Shown here: piece by piece, positions 7,743-13,027 of the stretch
Position numbering within the stretch: position 1 is the first letter of the stretch
Layout: every line of letters starts with the position of its first letter
Assembly (NCBI GenBank): GCA_024278415.1
Contig: JAJRTI010000171.1
Location: 1 to 13,326, forward strand
DNA length: 13,326 nt
Source: Planctomycetota bacterium
GTDB lineage: Bacteria; Planctomycetota; Brocadiia; JAJRTI01
Reading direction: 5' to 3'
The notes under the pieces: generated by a model
Told to the model about the DNA's origin: nothing
Database searches by the model: none
What the model saw: the letters and a program-made list of their open reading frames with translations, nothing else
Translations under genes and position numbers: made by a program

Positions 7743-7990
7743 GTGTGTCTCGCCTCAGGCCGCACAACGCGGGCGACGCTTGCAAGGGCGGCTGCACCGC
7801 AGCCCACGTGGAGCGCGGTCCTGCATGCGCGGCTACGCCGCTTTGCTTTTCGCCTGTCGCTTGCGTACGGCTAGCGCGCATGCGGATGCAAAGCAGCGCT
7901 GTGCGCTGCCAGCCAAAGCGCCGTCGAGCCGGCGCACTCCACAACGGGGCGCATGTAGGCGTTCGAAAACCGTTAAGCGCCTAGGCGAGC
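7743..7990. other. Convergent intergenic region rich in hairpins
   Basis: This gap separates two genes that end towards each other; I see no credible gene in it. Inverted repeats include GGCTGC/GCAGCC (7790-7804), GCGGC-TAC-GCCGC followed by TTTGCTTTT (7829-7850), GCAGCGC-TGT-GCGCTGC (7893-7909, a perfect 7-bp stem) and GCGCCG/CGGCGC (7918-7935). The 7829-7850 structure is the best terminator candidate for the plus-strand UroD/MtaA-like gene, although its stem is only 5 bp. Confidence 0.5.
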
Positions 7991-9112
7991 CTAAAGGCGG
8001 GACTCCGCCCCCCCGCACTGAATCACCGCCTTGATCTCCTCGCCCCCTCGCACGCCCGCAAGCGCCTCGTTTGCCTGGTCGAGCGTGTACGTGTTCGTGA
8101 TGAGCCGCTCCCAGTGGAACTGCTCGTTGTAGCGGTCGAGCATGAGCATCGCCCGGTGCAGGTGCGAGTAGTCGATGCCCCACACGCCGCGCACGTCGAG
8201 GTGCTTCTTGTTGATCTGGAGGTGCGGGTTCACCTCGATCGCGCCGTGGTCTGTGTATTGGCCGACGACAATGTACTTGCCGCAATCCCGCGTCAGGTCC
8301 AGCCCTTCAGGCACCGCGGCCGGGTTGCCGCTCGCCTCGATGGCCGTGTCCACGCCGCGGCCGTAGGTCAAGTCCATAATCGCCGCGCGGCGTTCGTCGG
8401 CCGACGTTTGGGCCACGTCAAGCACGAGGTCCGCGCCCATGCGCTGCGCCGCTTCGAGCCGGCTCGGGGGGGCGCCGATGGCGATGATGCGGTACGGCCC
8501 GCGCAGGCGCGAGAGCGCGATCGCGCTGAGGCCGACGGGGCCAGTGCCTTGCACGAGCACGGTCTCGCCGAGGTGGCTGTCCGCCCGCTCGACCGCGTGC
8601 AGCGCGGTGGGCAACCCGCATCCGCCACCGATGGCCGTCTCGAAGCTGAGCGAATCCGGCAGCCGGACGATTTTCACGCCCGGCTTCAGATAGACGTACT
8701 CGCTCCACCCGCCGAGCAGCCCCTCGTCCGCACCATAGGTGATCCCGTAGACTTTGCGCCTGGGGCAGCGGGTCGTGGCCTTGGCCACCAGGCAGAACCA
8801 GCACTTGCCGCAGGTCTCGTGCACGTCGAGAAACGTGACGCGCTCGCCGCCAGTAAACGGCCGGCCATCCACGTCGCAGACCTCGCCCCGCACCTCGTCG
8901 ATCGTCCCAACGTTGGCGTGGCCGGGGATGAGCGGGTAAGGCGTCTCGGCCAGCCTACCCTCTTGGAGGTGCAAGTCGGTCCCGCAAACTTCACTGTACC
9001 CCATGCGGAGCAGCGCGGCTCCATCCTGGAGTTCGGGCCTCGGAAAGTCTCGAATCTCAACAGGCCGATTCGGCGCCGGAATGACGGCCGCTCGGATTCG
9101 GGCCGGCCCCAC
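7991..9112 (-). CDS. Zinc-type medium-chain alcohol/polyol dehydrogenase
   Basis: A 373-residue NAD(P)-dependent oxidoreductase of the threonine/sorbitol dehydrogenase type. Predicted catalytic-zinc ligands are Cys43 (EVCGTDLH), His65 (PGHANVG) and Cys165 (GGGCGLPTAL). Cys101, 104, 107 and 116 form a structural-zinc lobe. The last gap is C-x8-C rather than the usual x7. The nucleotide-binding motif is QGTGPVG. The strand after it reads IIAIGAPPSR, lacking the Asp that normally selects NAD. The common GHE motif is GHA here (Ala66). The GTG start at 9112-9110 overlaps the TAG of the upstream lipoprotein gene by one base (TAGTG), which suggests coupled translation; there is no clear independent ribosome site. 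It is the last gene of a leftward three-gene unit. A small GGCGG/CCGCC hairpin (7996-8009) overlaps its end. The substrate, probably a sugar alcohol or secondary alcohol, is unknown. Confidence 0.85.
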   Translation of the reverse strand: MGPARIRAAVIPAPNRPVEIRDFPRPELQDGAALLRMGYSEVCGTDLHLQEGRLAETPYPLIPGHANVGTIDEVRGEVCDVDGRPFTGGERVTFLDVHETCGKCWFCLVAKATTRCPRRKVYGITYGADEGLLGGWSEYVYLKPGVKIVRLPDSLSFETAIGGGCGLPTALHAVERADSHLGETVLVQGTGPVGLSAIALSRLRGPYRIIAIGAPPSRLEAAQRMGADLVLDVAQTSADERRAAIMDLTYGRGVDTAIEASGNPAAVPEGLDLTRDCGKYIVVGQYTDHGAIEVNPHLQINKKHLDVRGVWGIDYSHLHRAMLMLDRYNEQFHWERLITNTYTLDQANEALAGVRGGEEIKAVIQCGGAESRL

Positions 9113-9855
9113 TAGGGTTGCTCCAACGCGCGGCGCAATGCGGGCGGCATGTTCTTTGGCAGCTTTCTCCGCTTGCGGGTTTTTGCCTTGGCTTGGCCAC
9201 GGAGTTCGACGTTCACGTACATACGAATCTCCGATGGTTGCCAGCCGCCGATAAAGTGGTAGTCGACAATGGTCAGCTCCCCGCGGAGTTCTTGGCGAGG
9301 TGTCTGCGACGGGCTATTGCTTGCGAAGACCATGATCGCTTGCCGAAGGGCTTCCCGGATGCCGGCGTCCAGCATCTGTGGCGTCGGGGCGGGAAGTTTG
9401 ACCACGACAGTCGCCACATCCAGTTGCCGCATCTGCTGAATGACAGACGGGGGCCGGCTGGCGATGGCCATAGAAACGACGTAGTCGTCCAGCACCTTCC
9501 GATTGGAGACGTTTGCCGAGGTGGTGGCAATCTTCTTGATGCCAAGAGAGAGCTGCTGCCCTTCAAGCCGGAACGTCACGCCGTTGACGATGCCCGCGAG
9601 CTGGGCAATGGCCGAGGCCGTCTGATCGGCTTGGGCCAAAGCCGCCTTCTTGGCGGCCGGCGTGTTGGACTTGAGCGGGACGTACGCCGGCACGAAAACG
9701 AGTTCGCGCGGGCTGGGGTAACGGGCCAGTCCGGCGCTGGCAACAACCTGCGGCTGCCCGCCGGTCAGTTGCGGGCCCTTGCTCGCACAGCCCGGGAGAA
9801 CCGCTGCGATGGCCACCAGGTGGATCACAATGGGAAATCGGAAGCGAAGCAGCAT
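9112..9855 (-). CDS. Lipoprotein of unknown function
   Basis: I do not recognise a family. The 247-residue product begins with a lipoprotein signal: a short basic n-region (MLLRFRF), a hydrophobic stretch and the lipobox VLPGC with Cys23 as the acylated residue. It is therefore likely exported and membrane-anchored. The mature part has an Ala/Gln-rich helical segment (about 65-85), a central region with several alternating-hydrophobic strands ('VVVKLPAPTPQML'), 'TIVDYHFIGGWQPSEIRMYVNVEL' near 210, and a very basic tail (KAKTRKRRK). AGGAG six bases upstream of ATG supports the start. The gene follows the YhaM-type gene after 23 bases and overlaps the dehydrogenase by one base. The neighbours (RNA turnover, dehydrogenase) do not point to one shared role. 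The basic tail on an exported protein is odd and could bind nucleic acid, peptidoglycan or acidic polymer. Confidence 0.75.
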   Translation of the reverse strand: MLLRFRFPIVIHLVAIAAVLPGCASKGPQLTGGQPQVVASAGLARYPSPRELVFVPAYVPLKSNTPAAKKAALAQADQTASAIAQLAGIVNGVTFRLEGQQLSLGIKKIATTSANVSNRKVLDDYVVSMAIASRPPSVIQQMRQLDVATVVVKLPAPTPQMLDAGIREALRQAIMVFASNSPSQTPRQELRGELTIVDYHFIGGWQPSEIRMYVNVELRGQAKAKTRKRRKLPKNMPPALRRALEQP

Positions 9856-9878
9856 GGAGCACTCCTGAGCGTGCAGGC

Positions 9879-10826
9879 CTATCCTTTGTAGAGCCTGCGG
9901 TCAAACATGCGATTGAAGTTCGTCCACTTGCTCGACGGATCCCGGGACTCCTTGATCGCCTTATCGAACGCGTGGATCTTGGCGTCGAGGTTGTCCAAGT
10001 AGTGCAGCGCGACGGCCTCGGGGGTTACAGGGAGCTTGGGGGAGCCGTACTCGTACTCGCCATGGTGGCTGAGAATGAGGTGCATCACCGCGTTGAGGAG
10101 ATCTGCATCGAAGTGGTCCAGCGACTTCGCCTTCTCCTCGACCATCGCTGCGCCCATCACGAGGTGTCCCAGCAGCCCGCCTTCGTCGGTGTACTGGAAG
10201 CCGCGCTCCCAAGTCAGCTCGCGGATCTTCCCAACATCGTGCAGAAACACGCCCGTGAGCAGCAGATCCTTCCTCAGCATCGGGTAGTCCGGGAGGATCC
10301 GGGCTGCCACGCGAGCCAGCGAAAGTGTATGTTCGAGGAGCCCTCCCAGATAGGCGTGGTGGAAGGCCGTCGCAGCGGGGCACTGCTTGAACGCGCTCAT
10401 GAAGGCTTCGTCGTTGAAGAACTGCCCGAGCAACGCGATCAGGTCCGCATTCTCCACGGTGCGCAGGATCTTGCGAAGCTGTTGCTCCATCTCGTCCACG
10501 TCGTGCTCGGTCGCGGGCAGGAAGTCGTCCATGGAGACGGAAGCGTCGTCAACCTTTTCGATCTTCTTAACGATGATCTGGAGGCGATCCTTGTACGAAT
10601 CGACTTGGCCGCTAATGCGCACGAAGTCCTCGGCCTCGAACGTCGCGAAGATACTTTCGGTAGCGTCCCACATGCGGATGGGCATCGCCCCGGATCGATC
10701 GGTCACCTCGCCATCGATGTAAAGCGTGCCGACTCGCGTCTGGCGCAGATCCTTCTTGAGCACGAGATAGACCTCGTCCACGGCATCGCCGTTGCGAAGA
10801 TCAGCAATCCAAGTGCGTTCGGCCAT
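9879..10826 (-). CDS. yhaM: YhaM-type 3'-5' exoribonuclease (OB fold plus HD domain)
   Basis: At 315 residues this matches the length of Bacillus subtilis YhaM, an Mn2+/Co2+-dependent 3'-5' exonuclease acting in RNA turnover in the cytoplasm. Residues 1-92 form an OB-type nucleic-acid-binding domain (GTLYIDGEVTDRSG; FVRISGQVDSYKDRLQI). Residues 150-290 form the HD metal domain, with His157, the ECH-like HTLS (His166), the HD pair His196-Asp197 in FLHDVGKI, His221, His254-His255 (LSHHGEYEYGSP) and YLDNLDAK near 277-284. I chose ATG 10826 because the protein then begins MAERTWIADL as family members do; a longer open frame to 11015 runs back through the promoter and has non-coding character. The ribosome site is weak (GGAAC). 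It is the first gene of the leftward unit and has a recognisable promoter at 10906-10934. The family assignment is strong; the exact RNA substrates are unknown. Confidence 0.88.
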   Translation of the reverse strand: MAERTWIADLRNGDAVDEVYLVLKKDLRQTRVGTLYIDGEVTDRSGAMPIRMWDATESIFATFEAEDFVRISGQVDSYKDRLQIIVKKIEKVDDASVSMDDFLPATEHDVDEMEQQLRKILRTVENADLIALLGQFFNDEAFMSAFKQCPAATAFHHAYLGGLLEHTLSLARVAARILPDYPMLRKDLLLTGVFLHDVGKIRELTWERGFQYTDEGGLLGHLVMGAAMVEEKAKSLDHFDADLLNAVMHLILSHHGEYEYGSPKLPVTPEAVALHYLDNLDAKIHAFDKAIKESRDPSSKWTNFNRMFDRRLYKG

Positions 10827-10853
10827 TGTGGTGTTCCAGAGAGGAGGTGCATG

Positions 10854-10873
10854 GGTTGCCTGAGGGTGCAACC
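10854..10873 (-). other. Small hairpin in the YhaM mRNA leader
   Basis: GGTTGC (10854-10859) and GCAACC (10868-10873) can pair with an 8-base loop. The stem lies 28 bases upstream of the YhaM-type start codon, inside the predicted leader. A regulatory role is speculative. Confidence 0.3.
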
Positions 10874-10905
10874 GACACGGGGAGATTCGATTCTTGTGGT
10901 CATAC

Positions 10906-10934
10906 GTTTTACCAGCGAAGGGCTTTCCGTTCAA
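10906..10934 (-). promoter_or_regulatory. Promoter of the YhaM-lipoprotein-dehydrogenase unit
   Basis: Reading the minus strand, TTGAAC (10934-10929) is followed by exactly 17 bases and then TAAAAC (10911-10906), with TGG directly before the -10. Each hexamer matches the consensus at 4-5 of 6 positions, the spacing is optimal, and the extension adds support. The predicted transcript starts near 10898, about 70 bases before the start codon. Confidence 0.55.
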
Positions 10935-10988
10935 GGCGTGACAGGCCCACGCAGCCCTTGGCGCCCTTGATCGCTTGCTGGCGCCTCC

Positions 10989-11016
10989 TTGATTTCCGTG
11001 GACTCGGTGATACAAT
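10989..11016 (+). promoter_or_regulatory. Promoter of tRNA-Arg(CCG)
   Basis: TTGATT (10989-10994), a 16-base spacer and TACAAT (11011-11016) with a TGA extension (11008-11010) form a good sigma-70 promoter. Predicted initiation near 11023 leaves about ten bases of 5' leader before the mature tRNA. It faces away from the YhaM promoter. Confidence 0.7.
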
Positions 11017-11032
11017 GGTGGGCATACGAAAC

Positions 11033-11105
11033 GCCCCCTTAGCTCAGCGAATAGAGCGCTTGCCTCCGGAGCAAGAGGTCGCAGGTTTGAATCCTGCAGG
11101 GGGTA
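11033..11105 (+). tRNA. tRNA-Arg, anticodon CCG
   Basis: A complete 73-base cloverleaf. Acceptor arms GCCCCCT (11033-11039) and AGGGGGT (11098-11104) pair with a G1-U72 wobble. The D stem is GCTC/GAGC, the anticodon stem CTTGC/GCAAG with loop CTCCGGA (anticodon CCG at 11066-11068, reading CGG), the variable loop has 5 bases, and the T stem is GCAGG/CCTGC. The discriminator is A11105 and CCA is not encoded. The T loop is TTTGAAT, so the normally invariant C56 is T. The D loop AGCGAATA has A where G19 normally stands. The usual G19-C56 tertiary pair is thus replaced by A19-U56. The gene has its own promoter and terminator and appears functional. Confidence 0.95.
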
Positions 11106-11140
11106 CTTTTATCCCCTCGCGCCATGCCGTGCGGGGAAGT

Positions 11141-11198
11141 GCCAGAATGCCCGCAGATCGCCAATTCCCGGCCTTCTGCGGGCTTCTTGCGTTCTGGC
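11141..11198 (+). terminator. Two-tier hairpin terminator after the tRNA
   Basis: The inner stem GCCCGCAGA (11149-11157) pairs with TCTGCGGGC (11175-11183) over 9 bp and is followed by TTCTT. An outer stem GCCAGAA (11141-11147) / TTCTGGC (11192-11198) adds 7 bp. It starts 36 bases after the tRNA. The following stretch to 11375 holds no credible gene. Confidence 0.6.
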
Positions 11199-11375
11199 CC
11201 ATTGTGGGCACCCAATGCCATGCAATGCCCTTGAAAGGCCCTCAGGAGTTGGCATATAGCTGGCACGGCCTGCCCTCCGCTCCCGCGAGCCACGCGTCAT
11301 GCGAGCGCATCAAGACGGTTTGAGCGCACCCACCGTTGGTTGTGCACGCCTGCACAGCCGAGGGCGGTCCCCACT

Positions 11376-11642
11376 TCAGCCGGCCACCATCGCCCGCATC
11401 ATGCTCACACACCTCACCCACTCCCGCATGGTTTCCCAGGCTTCGTCAGCATTCGTCAGTTCTCCCTCGGCATGGGCGACGTACGTGTTGCGAAAGTCAT
11501 TCACGCTTCGGAGGCAAGCGTACAAACCTCGGCTCGCGTCGTCCTTGAAAGACTTGCGCACCACATCCCAAACGCCTCCGGGAGTCTTGCCCCGTTGCGC
11601 GGCGTAATCCAAGCAGAACAGCAGCGTTCCCAAACGTGGTTC
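11376..11642 (-). pseudogene. Remnant of a HEPN-like gene (C-terminal part only)
   Basis: The minus-strand translation from about 11642 to the TGA at 11378-11376 has protein-like composition. It contains 'VRKSFKDDASRGLYACLRSV', 'NDFRNTYVAH' and 'DEAWETMREWV'. RNTYVAH (11492-11472) fits the R-N-x4-H active-site motif of HEPN ribonuclease domains. The frame stays open upstream to 11792, but that part (Pro/Ser/Cys-rich) does not look like protein. The visible homology-like part is about 88 residues, short for a HEPN domain, with no convincing start codon or ribosome site. From memory, similar C-termini occur on type III restriction-type helicases; I cannot check this. It may be the stump of such a gene or a small intact HEPN protein starting near 11717. 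Confidence 0.45.
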
Positions 11643-12014
11643 TTCGCTGTTTGGTGTGGGCTGAATGGCGAGACTGCTCGCCGACGGGTCGCAGGATGCG
11701 AAGCACGGCGCACTCATGTGGCTGGCTGGGACACGGCCTCGGCCCTGAAAGGGCCACACATACCCGGGGGCGAAGCCCTGCTCTTTACCCACATCTCAAG
11801 GAGGGGTAGCACAGGACAAGCCTGTACGACTAACGCCAAAGATGTTGAAGTTTCCTTGCAGCTCCATCCAGGCCACATGCGTCAGGTTTGACGCCACAAG
11901 GTCTTATCGCCCAGGCCCCCGGCAGAGACTCATGGTGGTCGACCCTCTGTCGAGCGAGGATCACAGATGCCCACCGATTGCGCAAATCGGTGGCCTCGAA
12001 AGGCATGGGATGTC
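11643..12014. other. Intergenic accessory DNA without a credible gene
   Basis: I see no convincing coding sequence or RNA gene here. The one clear structure is a hairpin, CCACCGATT (11971-11979) / AATCGGTGG (11985-11993), with a 5-base loop. It lies 22 bases beyond the end of the minus-strand vapC and may terminate the toxin-antitoxin transcript, though it lacks a T-run. A weaker ACAGG/CCTGT pair lies near 11810-11825. Confidence 0.4.
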
Positions 12015-12398
12015 CTAAAGCGTGCTCACGGCGTATTTCTTAATCCACGGATCGTCCGTAATCAGCACCAAATCCCCGCAGTTGGCCTGGGCGATCAGTA
12101 TCCTGTCGAAAGGATCCTTGTGGACGTCCTCCAGGGACTTCAGCCCCATGGTGTGTTGAACCGTAATCGGCAACGGTTCGACCCTGTTGGTGGCGAGCTG
12201 ATTATCGATGAATGCTTCAGGCCGCTCCGGCAAGACCAGCTTGCCCAAGCGGGCCTTAATCATGATCTCCCACGTGCTCGCCGCACTGAGGAAAAGTTCG
12301 TTAGTTGGGTCGGTAATCGCGTCCCGCGCGCACTGGCCCAACCGGGGATCGTCCGTTATCCACCAGATGAAGATATGCGTATCGAGCAAGCATCTCAT
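12015..12398 (-). CDS. vapC: VapC-type PIN-domain toxin
   Basis: A 127-residue PIN ribonuclease typical of VapC toxins, which are metal-dependent endonucleases that cut tRNA or rRNA when free of antitoxin. The four acidic positions are present: Asp6 (LLDTHIFIWW), Glu44 (STWEI), Asp98 (DPFDRILIAQA) and Asp115/Asp116 (LITDDP). The DTHIFIWW start and the 'HKDPFDRIL' motif place it in the common WW-type PIN subgroup. Full length and no frameshift suggest an active toxin. Its ATG overlaps the antitoxin TGA by four bases (ATGA), the classical arrangement for coupled translation. The hairpin at 11971-11993 follows it. The target RNA cannot be deduced. Confidence 0.9.
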   Translation of the reverse strand: MRCLLDTHIFIWWITDDPRLGQCARDAITDPTNELFLSAASTWEIMIKARLGKLVLPERPEAFIDNQLATNRVEPLPITVQHTMGLKSLEDVHKDPFDRILIAQANCGDLVLITDDPWIKKYAVSTL

Positions 12399-12622
12399 CG
12401 GTAGAACTCCGCGGCGGCGTCTTCATCAAGCGGCTTGTGGAAATCCTCCGCCACCGTGATAAGCCCCTTGGCGGAGCCGGGGGGGCGCGGCTCCGCCGGC
12501 GCCTGCTCGTGGTTGTCCTCCACGAGAATGATGATCTCTACATCCTTGTTCACCATGTTCTTGAGGCCGGACAGGTGCAACGTGTCCGAGTCCAGGCGTT
12601 TTCTTATTCGCAATGCTTCCAT
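12395..12622 (-). CDS. Antitoxin of the VapC toxin (DUF2281-like)
   Basis: A 75-residue protein directly upstream of, and overlapping, vapC. The N-terminal half (MEALRIRKRLDSDTLHLSGL, then NKDVEIIILVED) looks like the AbrB/DUF2281-type DNA-binding part of small antitoxins. The C-terminal GSAKGLITVAEDFHKPLDED matches the segment that in such antitoxins wraps around the PIN toxin. GGAG eight bases upstream of ATG 12622 supports the start. The linker between the halves is encoded by a GC-rich perfect hairpin (12470-12497). The usual role is to bind the toxin and repress the shared promoter; no clear operator was identified. It lies 16 bases after the second antitoxin gene, so the two modules may share a transcript. 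Confidence 0.85.
   Translation of the reverse strand: MEALRIRKRLDSDTLHLSGLKNMVNKDVEIIILVEDNHEQAPAEPRPPGSAKGLITVAEDFHKPLDEDAAAEFYR
12470..12497. repeat. GC-rich hairpin inside the antitoxin gene
   Basis: GGCGGAGCC (12470-12478) and GGCTCCGCC (12489-12497) form a perfect 9-bp stem with a 10-base loop rich in G. On the coding strand it encodes the Pro/Ala/Glu-rich linker between the two halves of the antitoxin. Confidence 0.6.
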
Positions 12623-12638
12623 GATTGGGGCTCCAGAC

Positions 12639-12830
12639 TCAAGGTTTGGGGAGGCCAGACTGCCCGGCGAATCTCTCGCGCCAGGGCTTGGCGAATGGCC
12701 CCTCCGCCACTCGCGTGCGGAAATACGCGATCAGCTCATAGGACGTCAAGTCTTTCGTTTCTTCGCAAATCTTCTCTTGGATGCGCCGTTTCATCTCGAC
12801 GCAATCGAACGCCTTCGGCTTACCGCTCAT
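12639..12830 (-). CDS. Small antitoxin-like protein, partner of a lost PIN toxin
   Basis: A 63-residue protein with the core KAFDCVEMKRRIQEKICEET, then 'LTSYELIAYFRTRV' and 'GPFAKPW'. From memory this pattern is frequent in small antitoxins paired with PIN toxins of the 'LRVYxDTSVxGG' type, usually with the antitoxin gene first. AGGAGG six bases upstream of ATG 12830 is the best ribosome site in the window and fixes the start. Here the gene is preceded, in the same frame and without a stop, by the first part of such a PIN toxin (12971-12831), and no toxin follows. It may therefore be an orphan antitoxin, or be made partly as a longer fusion starting at 12971. The N-terminal tag and C-terminal tail (RFAGQSGLPKP) may be degenerate. 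Confidence 0.75.
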   Translation of the reverse strand: MSGKPKAFDCVEMKRRIQEKICEETKDLTSYELIAYFRTRVAEGPFAKPWRERFAGQSGLPKP

Positions 12831-12971
12831 CTTCAGCCTCCTCCCATGCATTGGCGACGTCTCTGCCGTCACGATAATGCACGCGAAGAACCGACGCGAT
12901 CCCTCCACGAACTCCTCATCATAATACTCCCCAAACACCGACGTGTCCATGTACACGCGCAGGCGATTCAT
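12831..12971 (-). pseudogene. Truncated PIN-toxin start, in frame with the following antitoxin
   Basis: The frame opens at ATG 12971, with GAGG seven bases upstream, and begins MNRLRVYMDTSVFGEYYDEE, a clear PIN N-terminus with the first catalytic Asp at position 9. Resemblance fades after about residue 30 (EGSRRFF). The remaining 17 codons are not PIN-like and run without a stop into the antitoxin gene at 12830. The rest of the toxin, including its other acidic residues, is missing, so it cannot be an active nuclease. A +1-type alternative frame gives about 20 codons ending in a TAA that overlaps the antitoxin start, which may mark the old end of the gene. Translation of the full fusion (110 residues) is possible. 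Confidence 0.6.
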
Positions 12972-13027
12972 ACCGTTACCTCGATCACCGTAGCGCAAGC
13001 GATCGCGCGCGGGGCCGGCGTGGGGCG

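Noticed and set aside
7743..7990. CRISPR-like or repeat-array reading of the hairpin cluster
   Set aside because: The inverted repeats differ in sequence and spacing; there are no regularly spaced identical repeats.
8114..9115. Plus-strand open frame of 333 codons opposite the dehydrogenase
   Set aside because: The minus strand encodes an unmistakable medium-chain dehydrogenase with zinc and nucleotide motifs; the plus-strand reading has none.
10827..11015. 63-residue N-terminal extension of the YhaM-type protein
   Set aside because: It would run through the predicted promoter and leader and has non-coding composition; the protein starting at 10826 already has the full family length.
11039..11293. 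Minus-strand open frame of 84 codons covering the tRNA, ending CRIQTCDLLLRRQALYSLS
   Set aside because: That ending is the antisense translation of a tRNA-Arg, a well-known spurious call; the tRNA is complete and no ribosome site or family support exists.
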